DNA from: Fasciolopsis buskii
Taxonomy: Eukaryota; Platyhelminthes; Trematoda; Plagiorchiida; Fasciolidae
Assembly (NCBI GenBank): GCA_008360955.1
Contig: LUCM01002937.1
Coordinates: forward strand, 62,001-126,000
Length of the DNA: 64,000 nt
Direction: 5' to 3'
Part shown: piece after piece, positions 47,890 through 60,149 of the stretch
Layout: every line of letters starts with the position of its first letter
How positions within the stretch are numbered: position 1 is the stretch's first letter
Position numbers and translations under genes: made by a program
The notes under the pieces: model-generated
The model's database searches: none
The model's input: only the letters and a program-made list of their open reading frames with translations
Told to the model about the DNA's origin: nothing

Positions 47890-50235
47890 TTAGGGTTTTT
47901 AGGGAAGCTTGAAAAAATAACTAGATAACAGTTAAGAGGAACTGGAAAAGCGCATTGGTACGCAAAATAGTAGATGGTTTCACCGTGTACTGTCGAAGCG
48001 TTCTGATCTGAAATGACAACCATCGGAGATTCTTTACACAGGTGTAAATGTGAGAAGACCACTTCAGATTTTCATTAATAGTAACCCTAAAGTAGTTCGG
48101 GGAATCGACCATGGTAAATGTTTCTGAGTTGGTGAAAGGCGATGCAGATGGGTAGGCTAACGAAGAGAGAGAACAGACATTAGAAACCAGCTTTTACAGA
48201 GAAATCGTGAACAGAGGATGAGTTGTTGGAAAAACTTTGAAAGTTATCATTGCTAGAAATGCCTTGAGAGATGGTATCATCATTAAACTACTTAGACAGA
48301 TGACAAGGGTAACTGGTTGGTAAATAATTGATGCATGTGGAGAAGAGATACTGTGTAAGAACAGCACTCTGAAACGTGCCTGAGTGGTTAACCAACGGTA
48401 AAACACACGATGAGACCGAGTAGAATGAAGACGAACAGGAACGTGCAGCCCACGTAGCTCATCGATGTGTCTCAGGGTGTGATAAATAAAGTAGGCGACA
48501 GCATCCAAAATGGGTTTATAAGCAAACTGAAATAGGCCATCAGTATGATTCACAGAACTTAGGCGCTTAAGCACAGCACACTGTCAGTTTAAGACCGAAA
48601 TATGTTAAGGGGATTGGGCGAAGCGTCTAACTAAAGCAGTAGAATTGCTAGATTTTGGGATGGAGACAATAGTAACGGGTCTTCAGTAATCAGGGATAGA
48701 AGATAAACCTGATGTTAGTCCGAGAACTAAATGCACTGGTCAGGGCTGCAGCACTGTGTTTTAAAAGTGCTGAGGACAGACTGTCAGGACCATTCTTTGT
48801 GACAGTTTTAGTGGTGGGAGTAATCTCTTCCCTACCAAAACGTCTAACTGTCATATCATCTCCTTGTGCAAACATGACTGAAGTATAAGCAGAAGGATGG
48901 ACGAAAGCTTGATTAATGGTGTCAAAATCTGCAGAACATTTCACGTCACCCTTTATTTCAGCACAGCAGTTGAATGCCTTACCACAGGGATCGTCTGTTG
49001 TTGCTCAAAAGTTGGCTGGCAAATGTCATGTAAATATGTTCGATTTCAGCTTTTGCTAGGACGGAAATGTATTGCACACCTGAGTTTACAAAAGTATTCC
49101 TTGCGTTAACAAATCTGGACGAAACGAGTTTCGGAGTGTATCGAAAATTCGATGCGCTATGATGAAATTATACATGCAATTGCTCAAAAGTCAGTAACGC
49201 AACGCTGTCGGAAGAATATGTAACTGGCCGACATTTCGGCAACCTTGAATAGTGCCTCTCTATAGGTTTCAGTATCTGGAAGGAGATATGGATATCTGGG
49301 CCAAATAGAGCTTTTAGGGAACGGCATTTATAAAAAATTCCATCGGCCTTCTCTGCGAAAATTCTAATATTGTCATTAAACAACAGTGCAAAATAGCAAT
49401 AAACAGATTTATGTGAAAGAAATTTTTGGATAGGAGTAAAGTTGTTGCGTGAAAAATTAAGGAGGTGAAGTTGGATTTTATTTGTTTGCTTAGAGGAATG
49501 GAAGGCTGCCGGAGAGTATGTCATGGGCCTTAGCAGAAACAGACAATGATTACTAGCTGAATTGATAGCAAATTGTTTCAGGGAAAAGAAATCAAGGTGG
49601 TTGATAACTATTCAAAATGGAGTTCCACCTGATAGAATTTCAGACGTCTGTCAAATAAAACAGTCAGTGGCAGGGTTGATGTATGATTGAAATCTTCTAC
49701 AATAACATGCAGACTATCCTTAAGACATGGGACAATAAATGTTGGAAAATAGTCGACAAACATTGCAACTTTGTGTTGTGAGCTAAAAGGGCTGTGTAAG
49801 TTTTTATCATTGTAGAGGTATGGCGGGAAAATCTAAGATAACATTGAGTTACGAGACAGTCAGTTACATTTAGGGAGTACGTATAAACAATTTCGGGTTT
49901 GCCAGACCAGAGTAATTTCATGTATTTCTCCATTCCATATCCAGTCTGCTCCTTGTCCGAAACTCTGTACTGCCGGTGGAGTTTGAGGCAACATCCAAGT
50001 TCAAGTATGACTGTCGCTTGATGACACAAGTGTGAACACGAATCGGTGATTGAAGTAGGGGGAACAGTTCCGACATTTTCGTAAACAGGAAACTAATGTT
50101 GGTACACAGCAATGTCAGAATGGACATCTTGGTCGGAGAAATGCATTTAGGAGCTGCCGACCAGTCATTACGAGTGTTTCTTCTGGATGGATTAGAAGAT
50201 CTTTGAGGTACGGCACTGCGTGATCCCAATCCGGA
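47890..50235 (-). mobile_element. CR1-like LINE, heavily mutated, endonuclease to RT end
   Basis: Read on the minus strand. The endonuclease start near 50,140-50,060 is KMSILTLLCTNISFLFTKMSE. A GDFN-like box (VIVEDFNHTS) lies near 49,690. The linker-to-RT entry at about 48,860-48,760 has FGREEITPTTKTVTKNGPD and SLSSALLKHSAAALTSAF. RT fingers near 48,540-48,470 read DGLFQFAYKPILDAVAYFIY and HTLRHID. The RT thumb at 48,110-47,980 is VDSPNYFRVTINENLKWSSH, then IYTCVKNLRWLSFQIRTLRQ. The order fits one element of about 2.3 kb, but every block is in a different frame and the catalytic YADD is not recognisable. The insertion is old. Confidence 0.6.
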
Positions 50236-52632
50236 ATGAGGACCAACAGGGTTTTAGAACAGCAATACTTCCGACAGATTTGCAATAGTGAACGGAGACC
50301 ATAATGGAGCCAAAATTCCCGCAAAAAAACGACCAGGTGATGACAGAATTGTAGCGCAGCAAGTCATAGAGCTCGCAAAAGGTTTGACCTAACGCATGAG
50401 GACTGGCTTAGCTGTGAGGGAACTGAGGTTGGCTCATGAAGAGCATCATTTGAGTGGAATCATTAAAAAACCAAATAGCTGGTGATTTTCAACCATGGTT
50501 ATCAAGTTAAATGAGACACTTCAAACCACCGGATGCGCTAACCAATAGATTCGTGTGTAGCATGTAACCTGTAAACTTTATATAGTCACTTCTTTTCCCG
50601 CAGTACCCTGTGGTCCACGAAACGCACGCTTGTGTTTCAAACAGAAGCTGGAGGCAAACTTTTTGGAACATGCACATTGTAGTATTCTCCTACGATCGTT
50701 GACAGATGTTACCCTACATCGATTGCTACCCAAGCTCCGTTTGTTTTCGGCTGTGGCTTGGTGGCAATTTAGGCATTTTTGGTATGCCTTGGGCATCCAA
50801 TATTTTCATTTGTTGACTCACCCCAATCCGGAACTACGATAAGGATGATCCATGAGTAATAACGTTTCGCCGTCACGAGTGGATGTTTGGATATGTAAGC
50901 TCCCGTCACCTGCACTCCCGTGTTTGATTGAAACGCGGATCGAAGGGAGTGTGATCCATCGATCGATACACTTGCTACCCAACTACTTTTAGTGTGATCA
51001 GATGCAGTTCGAAAACATTCTGAGGTCAAATGACTTGCATGTATACTCATCACAACCTCCCGCGTTCAACAGTTCCTCATCGAGCCAGCCTGTTTTACGA
51101 CTAAATTGGACTTCCATTTGGTCACAATGAGTGCCTTCACGCTGTAAGCACGTGAATCGGAAGAACACATTTGCCTTCGCTGTGCATTTGATTATCAACT
51201 AACTGTTTGTTCCGTAATCCGAAATAGTTTGGCTGCGAGCCATCGGTGTAAGGTACAGTCGTTCGCACTAGACGTGAGTCGTTCTTAAGAAGATAACAAA
51301 ACTGAGCGCTGCCGGATTTAGCCGTCAGTCCGAATCCAAACCCGATTGAGAAATTTGTAATCTTGTTCGACCTTCAGATGTGCAGGGATTCCTTGACTTA
51401 GTTGACAGCGAGTACATCATCAGGTGACCACCAATTGAGCATGAAACGATAATAATCTAAAGACAGTCACGCTTTTTGGGTGAAGTATTCGTGGTAAGAA
51501 TATCGAGCAAAGGTGATTACGCAGTTTTAAGCAATCCCAATGTTACCCGCCCTGAAGCGTTCCCTAGAGGGGAAATTCCTCAGCCTATAATGAAACCCAG
51601 ATAGCTGGGATCCTCAGTAGTTCGTCGGGTGTCACACGTCGATTTTAAATGAAAGCCGAAATTCTAGTTAAAAAATGACTACCTTACTACCAGGTAAATA
51701 TTGGATTCGGCAATTTGAGTGGTGAAAACCTGTGGCAACTCGGGGTGTGAACTTTCGACGTGGTCAGCGGACGGACTTTTTAGATACATACTACTTACTC
51801 ATGAGTAGGATGATGTTGTCCTTTGGGTCACTCATTTGGGTACAGGTTTTAGTCAGGACCCTGTGACGTGCGTCCTGGATTTGAGCATATTTTTCACACG
51901 AAACCTACCTGGTAACAGCACTGATATATCAGCGACCCACCGTTAAAGGTCCCCCTCATCGAAACATCGACCCTGAACGTTGTCACTGAGGCTACAGCTA
52001 CTAGGCGCACTGTCGGTGAAACAACAGGCACAGTTCAAACACCTTATATCTCCAAATGCACTCTTACGCAACAAGCTGAGCAAACGGGGTGAATCAACAG
52101 GCAATTCGCATAATACAAACACTGAGGATTGTATGTCATCCATTACACAGAAGAGAAAATGGTCAAAGAACGTACATCAAGGGTTAAGGCCCTTGAGTAC
52201 AACCAGCTGTGTTGGCCAATAAAGAATCCACCGGTCAGTTTTTTTTTGCTGCGTTACCTTTTATCGGCTGCGCTATTTTTCTTAAATTCGAATTACTTTG
52301 TGCATGCTACTGGGGTTCCCGCTGCAGTAATGAATGTCGGAGAGAAAGCCAAAACACCTAGCTTACCTAACTCTTTTTTACTCGTAACACAGGCTATTGA
52401 ACATCCGGAGCTGTATACCGGTGCAGTGTAGACAAAAAACTAAATCGAAAGAGCCACTCTGTCAAGCCTTACTGGCAAATTTTGTGGGCATTCCCCCAAT
52501 AAGAACAGACCATTCGTCATCAATCAAAAGAATAGTGTTGCACAATGAAATTGTGTATCACCCTTTTAGAGGAGAAAACGGAATAATAGGGGGAACGAGT
52601 AAATTTAATTTGCGTTAGGAAAAAGACGACCT
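50236..52632. other. Unassigned stretch with one weak exon candidate
   Basis: Nothing firm. A good plus-strand splice acceptor (CACTTCTTTTCCCGCAG, ending at 50,603) precedes an open frame with PCGPRNARLCFKQKLEANFL. This may be a host exon but could be chance; see findings. The remainder shows no motif. Confidence 0.3.
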
Positions 52633-52651
52633 GTATATATATATATATATG
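52633..52651. repeat. (TA)n microsatellite
   Basis: An uninterrupted TA run of about nine units. Confidence 0.9.
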
Positions 52652-54217
52652 TATAATGAGAATGAAAATACGGCGCTTCTTTAAATAGCGAAAACACATT
52701 TAACCGATCACGTTCGTTCTGAAAATGTTCGCTCCTGAGAGATGATCTTGAGGATAAAATCCTACTCGAGAACTATACTATGTTCTCTCGAACGAAGTGA
52801 CCACGAATAAGTTGATAACGGAGGCTCTTCGCCGTGGTTTTACTCTTGCTTCCATCTTCTGGTGTTTGGCATTTTATCATGGTCGTGATTTCTAAGATTT
52901 GAGTTCCTGTGACCACGACCGTTTTGGGCTTTTAACACGTTCCAGAGGTTGGAGAATTTCCGACGAACGAACTAATGTTCCATTGATGTTGGTTAGCTCA
53001 ATTTCTGTTATAAGTCAGCTAATCAGTGAGTCTCTGTTTACTCATTGTTTTCATGGGAGCGGTATATGTGCAATACACGTTGATAAGACTCTGTCTGTTG
53101 GTTCGTCAATCTCCTGTCTGTCATGTTCAGTGCCCTCTAAGACTTTCGCTGAAAGCACTGCCGATTCATTTAGTAACCTTACTGATCAGCTATCGTAATT
53201 TGTTTCTGTTCCGCTGCTTTTTCATACGCGTGGATTCTCAGTTGCAGTTCACGCAATGAGATCCAAATTCTCTCGTTCAAGCACGACTAAGACTCACCGG
53301 GAGTTCATGGGATTCAGGCGTACGCCGGAGACTTTCATTTTGACTACCCCATTGTTGCGAGGCTCGCATACGTCCTCACAACTCAAGAAACCTCAGATGT
53401 ACGAGATTTTGTTAAAGGCCAAATAATTGGAACTCGGCATTTTTTGCCGACCCCATGTGTGCACATTGCTGTTCCAATATCGAACATCAGTGACAAAAGG
53501 TGTCCAGAAGGTGTTCAAGAGATCTACGGTTGGCCCATATCTTTTGGAGGAAAAATGCACAATCAGGCTGGTGTGCCTTAACGGCCTCGTTAGTGCTCAT
53601 GCTTACTATAGGAAATTATTTCAACTAGAGGATTCGCGAAAGCCTGACGATCGTTTACAACTCCATCTAGATTTTCTGAGCACAGTATACAATAAACATA
53701 TACACACAACGTGGCATTCCATTGACTGTAAGCGTGCAAGTAGGTCAGATCAAACTCGTCAGAGGGGCTTGTTCGACAGTTGATGAATTTCGAAATATTT
53801 ATAAATAATCTGAAAATTCGAGACTCCGGAATCACGACATGAACACAATTTTCTCAGGTTATAAATGCGTACCTGTCATTTGTACTGAAGAGGAATGAGA
53901 AAAGTATGTGCAACTCACGTGAAAGAAGAGAAACTTAGATTGACCAGAGCAGCAATTGTAGGGACAAAGATAACTTATGAGACTGATGTACTGGTTCCAC
54001 GTCTGGATTTTGTGACATTGTTTTGTGTTAGTCATCGCTAATAGCTATACAGATTAGCCAATCAGAATAGTGCAGACAAAAAACAGGAGTGATTATAGCG
54101 ATTCCCGTCGGTTCTAATGATATCCTTAATAAAACTTTGGTCTGATTTAACGCAATTCCTAGTTGTTAATGTATTCTTGCTGCCTTCGACTCAGCAGTCA
54201 TGTATTACGGCATTCTT
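52652..54217. other. Unassigned non-coding stretch
   Basis: Nothing recognised. Confidence 0.4.
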
Positions 54218-54297
54218 AATGCTCATGCCATCACTGAAAATGAGCTTGTTCGCCAACTTGTTTTCTTCATGTGCTCAGTGGTAATTTTCAAGGAATT
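54218..54297 (+). repeat. Dispersed repeat, copy 2 (first copy at 22.6 kb)
   Basis: GAGCTTGTTCGCCAACTTG, then ATGTGCTCAGTGGTAATTTT, aligned with 22,574-22,655 on the same strand. There is no Penelope-like element beside this copy. Confidence 0.7.
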
Positions 54298-56680
54298 CTT
54301 AATAATTTCTGACGTTCCATTTTCGTGCGTTATGCAACAATGGATGAGGACTTATCGCATTAAATATATCACTATTCCAGCGGTCGCTGTGCTCCCCACG
54401 CATGCATGCTTGCGTATGTTAACCGCTCCGTCACTGGTAATGGATACTGGCGAAAAAGCCGTGATCTCTCTTCTGCTACTGACAATGACGTCAGTAGTTA
54501 AGCATTGGTAGGATTTATTGCACCTCCAGTAAAATGAGGAGCTCATTCCAACTGTTTCGAATCCAGACACATACAAATTGACTGGTGAGAATTTTTAGTG
54601 AAAGTAGTCCGTACGGTTGAGACGTCACAAAATAAGCTGGACGAATCCAAGCACATGCGAGCGCAACTTGCACGGTATGTCGAGAGCACACTACCATGAC
54701 CTGAATCTAGCTTCGATGTGGTCATATTCCAACACACCCACAGTGACCCGTTCGGTGTAATCCGAGGTATGTGCATGCCCTGACTATAATGTAGACAGAT
54801 GGCAGTGGACAGATATCAACAGTTCGAGCATGCATATAGAAGCACAGACCATTGTAGTCCATTTTGACTCCGAGTTCCACATTTTGGGCCAGATCACATA
54901 TGCACCTACTGACACAAGCTAGATAGACAACAACCTAAGGCCTGAGCTCGGAGAAACGTGCAACGAAACGACCGGTCATTGGGCCCTTGAGCCACCGCGC
55001 CGTGTTAAATTGTTCATCTGTCATATGAGCCAAAAGGTTTATGGGGACGCATTTACACCTTCCGCCACTTTTTGTTCAACGTTTTTGCACAAGCAGGTAG
55101 ACGTCTTCCTTTGATGCAGGTGGCACGCGTGGAATTACCCACGACCATTGGAATATGGCGCCGGTGACTGTGTGTTTGGGTGCGAAACGGTTCCATTGAT
55201 CCCAGGCCGGACGAGTAAATATGGTAGGTTTGTGAAACGTCTGGCAAGACAACGAATACCTGCTTTTGAATCAGTCAAACACACTGTCCATATTCGTCCA
55301 CAGTCGGTGGTTGCTATCAACAAAAGTCAACTTGCCGTCACGAACGCGTATTATGCAAGCCGCGACCAAAGTTACCATCTCCTCTTTCCGTTTTTTATTT
55401 TATTCCTGGTTGTCCACCAGCTGCATATATTTGTTCAATCTAACCAACGCGCAAATCAATGCTCCTGTAAATATTCTATTGAGTACAATATCCCAGCTCC
55501 CATCAACGAGGTAGGTAAGATCAGTTGAACAGCTGATAGCCTCACCACTATTTCCTTGCTATTTAGACCTGTCATTTCTGATTCGGTTAGCCTACTGATT
55601 CGTGGTGGGCGAATGATTTCAATTAAAACTGAATGGCCGTTGACTAACCGTCTCGCATAATGTGATTGGCATTAGGATTTATGTAGTCCTCGAAGTTATT
55701 AATCGAGTGACTCTAGGTCTGGTTTCGTGCTTACCGTCGGTGTGTCCCCGGCTTATGCAATAAGTGTTACCATTGCAAAAATGACTGAACCAGACCTCAA
55801 GCGACTTCTTTGTGTCTTTAAGATTGTCCTCAGAGGAATCCAACAACTGGATCGGTTTGGGTAACATCGTTTATGCTCACTGCCGGACCTAAATCGCCAT
55901 CGGTTATTTTGATATCCAGGTTTTCTTTCCGACTCTTATCTGGTCTAAGTTCTACAAACAAAAGAAAATGTGCCAGCAGTCTGGTTACTGATTCAGTTGC
56001 AAAAATCGGATCATTATTCTTGTTGTCGCATTATCGTACAGAATAGACAATCATAAAATAAAAAGGCAGGGTGTCTTACGTCTCTTAAACAGCGCAGCAC
56101 ACAGCAATCGCAATGCGCAAAGAAAATCCAAACCAAAACTGTAGTACCTCAGAAAATTGCAATCCCCGTTACTCGATTCACAACGGAAGGCAAGGGTGAC
56201 CCCTACGTTTTATGATCCACTAAGGTATTCTCATAACCTTTTTGACTGTTCCCTGGATTGGAACTAATAGGAAAATATGCGTGACTTTTCGTGAAAGAAG
56301 TAGCATTTCAGCCGTCACAGCCCAACGATGCATCATTGACCTGATAGTTTGCATGGATAACCAGGAAGCTACCAACCGATGCGTTCCTTATTTGAAGTGC
56401 CTTTCATTTTAACCGGAAAAACTGACAGAGTAACCGGCGCGGTACCGCTTTACAAATAGCCGGCCTAAAAATATCGCGCCACACGACCAGTGCACAATGT
56501 TAAACATTAATTCTTAGGTTGCTAAGACCACAGCTTTCACTAATCGTCAAACCGTATGGGGATATTTTAACTGGTTCATGCAAAGTGAACATTATCCCCT
56601 ATTCTCAGTCATCCACATAAATCAGAACTGCACAGACATTGACTTGAAGAATGGTAACCTAAGTGAACCAGGTAAGGGAG
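54298..56680. other. Unassigned non-coding stretch
   Basis: Nothing recognised. The 126-codon frame at 55,148-55,528 (+) shows no family motif, and frames overlap it on the other strand. Confidence 0.4.
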
Positions 56681-57515
56681 TTGAACAAAAATAGATAAAT
56701 AGGATACTTTTGTCGAACACCGCTAGCCGTTTCGAGTGAACTTGTTAGTTCGCCGTATACCCTCACGCGAACACAGATGTGCAAATACAGGGCTCGCAGC
56801 AGGTTCACGAACCTCGTTGGCATAACACTCCAGTGGAGATCACTGAATAACGCTCTCCGATCCACTGAGTTGGACGCGCCTTTCAAGCCGAAAAAAACTG
56901 CGACTGTGGGGCGGCGGTGCTGAGGCACGTTTCGAGTAACTGGCGAAGAGTAAATATCTGATCGATGCAACCTCGACATGGACGAGATTCGGCCTGCTGT
57001 TCACATATGCTACTCTCGCGAACCGGTGTCAAACGGCGTAGCATTACCGAAGCTAACACCTTAGTAACTATCGGAATTAAACTAATCCCACAATGATGGG
57101 TACATTCAGTGACTCACTCCACGGTAACGGAATACGCTTCCAATTCCAAATATCACAATGAGGACTTCTTCACCCAATTCGGAAAGAATGGAGGGAAGTT
57201 CGTCGGAACCGGCTATTTTACCCTTCTGCAGAAGTTGAATATTCGACTCCAATTCCCTTGGGGGAGGGGTTCAAGAGATATCTCACAAGGATTCGCAGCT
57301 CCAAACGTCGGCCTAAATACGCTAGCGTGCGGCCAGCTAAACTGATTGATGAAGTGCTCAGCCTAACGGTTCAGCCTTTTGTCTACCATTCCTATCGCAA
57401 ACGACTTCATTAAACAGTCCTTGAGTGCTGTCTGTAGCACCTGCTACTTGCACCTCTTCGGCTACTTTAACTCATTAGTTTTCACGGTTATTCGTCAATT
57501 GACACTGTAACTGAG
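56681..57515 (-). mobile_element. RTE-clade LINE fragment, copy B-prime (inverted partner of copy B)
   Basis: Read on the minus strand. The frame at 56,659-56,979 carries HRSDIYSSPVTRNVPQHRRP, FFGLKGASNSVDRRALFSDL and ASGVRQKYPIYLFLFN. These correspond to RT motifs whose normal forms are DLKGAFDSVDR and SGVRQGC-SPFLFN. Over about 700 bases it is almost identical to the reverse complement of 61,178-61,878. Beyond 57,382 there are two deletions (about 15 and 38 bases), and the sequence then drops to distant similarity until about 57,510. The 3' side ends abruptly in mid-RT near 56,681, which is unusual for LINE insertions. The catalytic Asp of the first motif is replaced (Gly at FFGLKG). Confidence 0.85.
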
Positions 57516-60149
57516 ATAATCGGACACAAAACGTTGAATGAATCAAGAGCAGCAAACCGAAAAGTTCAGTGTCACCAAGCTGCAGCTGATGACAGTTGAA
57601 ATTTGACTAGTAATTTGTCTGCCTCTCGCGACTGTTCGAAACGAGAAAGGGGATTTCGTGTGTCACAGAATACCCTGAGAAGAGCGCTGACTGGACAGGA
57701 TTCAGACGCCACACATGAGTCTACTGACCAGAAGTGCATTGACAGATCTGAATTGACCCATCCGACTCGTCATTCAAGTTTGAAAATGTCCCGATGTCTG
57801 ACTTGTCCACTGATTCCGCTCACGTTGTGCCACTTCAGTCCGGTTGAATAGATCCTGATAGGAATAAACTGAAATCGATTCACACTGGCTACGAAAGTAA
57901 CAGAATCACGATAGCTGACAGAAATTTTGGATTTAGGGGTAAAGAGCCTCATTTCCCTCCATCGGACTATTGATAATAGGCAGGCTAAAATAGACCGGAC
58001 AGAAATTCACAATCCTTTATTTCTTAACCACTTGGATATTGCTATGCATGTTCTAGCAGAGGTTTCACGCTTGCATAACCGCTCATGGGCAAGATTTTCC
58101 CATCAAACGGAGAGTGAAGCGTGCCATTTACATGAATCGCAAGGCGTAATTCACACAAATTTACCTTTAGTCCTGGAAGTACTTTCTCCATTTTTATTCT
58201 TCGTGCTCAAACGCACTTTCTCACAACCTGCTTAAGATATGCTTTGGACATTCAAATTCCTTCGTGCTCGACGAAATCGATCAGATATTCCGTCGACTAG
58301 TACGGCACAGTTCAAAGGTTTTGTCGATCGATAATTAACATAAACCCGCCAGGCTGGAATGTTGACTATGCTGGTTTTCCAATAGAAACGAGTTAAAATG
58401 ACAGACTAGTTCCATTTTGGGTTAAGGTACTGTGACGAAAAAGTGTTTGGAGGATGAGGGGAGTAGATTCTACAACGAAATCCATGCGACTGAGAGTACG
58501 GTTTACCAAACTGAAGTTGATTATGCGAGCAGCACCCTTAGGCGGTGGTGAGAGTCAATTTCTTTATATTGAGCGGAACAAGATACTGGGAGAACAATTG
58601 TCGACAACCTCCACCGAAAGACAATAACCCATATCCGAATTGAGTGAGAGCTGTTAAAGAGTACAATAAGGCCTACACGATACGACTGCTTCAATAGTTA
58701 ACCATTTCTGGGGATCTGAGTCCGCTTGAAAAAATATGTAGGATCGTTTAAGAAAACTTACGCCAACTGGAAATCTGCTAACCGTACAGAGCTTGAAAAA
58801 TTTCCTAATGATGGGTTGGAAGGAAATATCCATACTATCCGTCCGGCAAGTAAAAAGTAGCATCCCGGGGACATAAGGGACCACTACTGCAGGCAGCTGC
58901 GGAAATGGAAGAGACGATGTATAGACAATCGACCTTCTCAGTTTATTGTCAACCGTTTTTCGGTCCACTAAGATCGTTAAAAATGTCATGCGAATTGACG
59001 CAGCAGCGGTTAGTACAGGAATTGAGCACTTGGGGAGAATATTTCGACGCCCAAAGTTCAAAACTGCCACACCACAGTTAACTAGTTTATAAAACCTGAT
59101 TAACTAACAACAATGAGTGCTTTTAGAACTGTTTTGTACAACCTGGTCGATGGTTGCCATCCCCGTGTTTTCTGTCTGGGTTCCACAGCAAACCTTGGCC
59201 GAACCGTCTGGCATGTTACCAGCTTCGGCTTTTTGCCACCATAAACCGTGCATCAACGTGTTTTGGTTCTCATTGCCACTTCACAGGAACGCTTACTCAA
59301 AAGAGAAAATTGGAACAAGAAATAGTAAAATACCACCTCCAAAATACTAAGTTTAAAAACTATATACAGGTGGAGAACTCTAACGCAAGAACGACCCAGA
59401 ATACAACATTGGGTTGTTTTACCTAGTGTTTCCAGCCATAGACCCGAGGTTGATACTCGATAGGGAATAACTAACAATTGCTAGCCGCTTTATTCACCTC
59501 GGAATTTGAGTGATGAAGGGTAATAACTGTGGTAGAAATGGGTACGCCCATGTCAGAAATTTGAGCGACGCGTTCTCATTTGCTGTCAAATCGGCGGAGT
59601 GTCCGAACTCCCTGGTAATGTCCGTCCATCAATCCTCATAAGTTACACGTCTATAAATAATTCCACACTCCATCGGTCGTCATGTAAGGTAATCAGGACC
59701 GCGCTGCCCATTGCATTGGTTGGGTTGGGTATTAATAATCATTCTACTGCTCAGAGTTCCCTCTTTTATTCGCCCAGATTCTTCTGTCTCCAAACATCTC
59801 TGCCCCCTCTGCCTACCCATAATGTCTCCACTGATAACACGCGCAATGCTCGTAACGGTTCATTGTCGAACAGTGTAATAAATGGTTTTCAGTCTGCTAG
59901 ACCACATTTTCTAAAGCCTCGTTAGCCTCTGAATCTCAATTCTCTTAATAAGCACACTCATACAAGCTGGCCAAGAGGCATACTTAGCTCTGACAGTGGA
60001 CTCACTTCCGATCGATGTGTGCCGCGTCAGTGAGTTTAGGACTTGAGTAGGGTAATTCAACTCACTGCGCCTAATGCCTCGTCAGCACATTTCTTGTGAA
60101 CCTCAGGAGACGAAGCAGCACAAGCTGTGGGTTAGCGCGGTGTAGGCAT
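57516..60149. other. Unassigned non-coding stretch between the inverted RTE arms
   Basis: Nothing recognised in the loop between the two RTE copies. The minus-strand frame at 58,654-59,070 (138 codons) is the longest, but it has no motif I know. Confidence 0.4.

Noticed and set aside
52129..52431. 100-codon ORF resembling the end of the 54,200-54,511 frame
   Set aside because: The shared phrase (MNVGEKAK versus MDTGEKAV) is too short, and the DNA around it does not align convincingly.
55003..55025. Further tRNA-like SINE head on the minus strand (GCGCGGTGGCTCAAGGG)
   Set aside because: No B box or SINE body follows at the right distance.
57109..57345. 78-codon ORF conserved perfectly at 61,208-61,444
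   Set aside because: The identity is explained by the near-identical RTE arms. The frame is antisense to the RTE coding strand and has no sense of its own.
58654..59070. 138-codon minus-strand ORF as a gene
   Set aside because: No start context, splice signals or motif. It lies between repeats in a stretch where frames of this size arise by chance.
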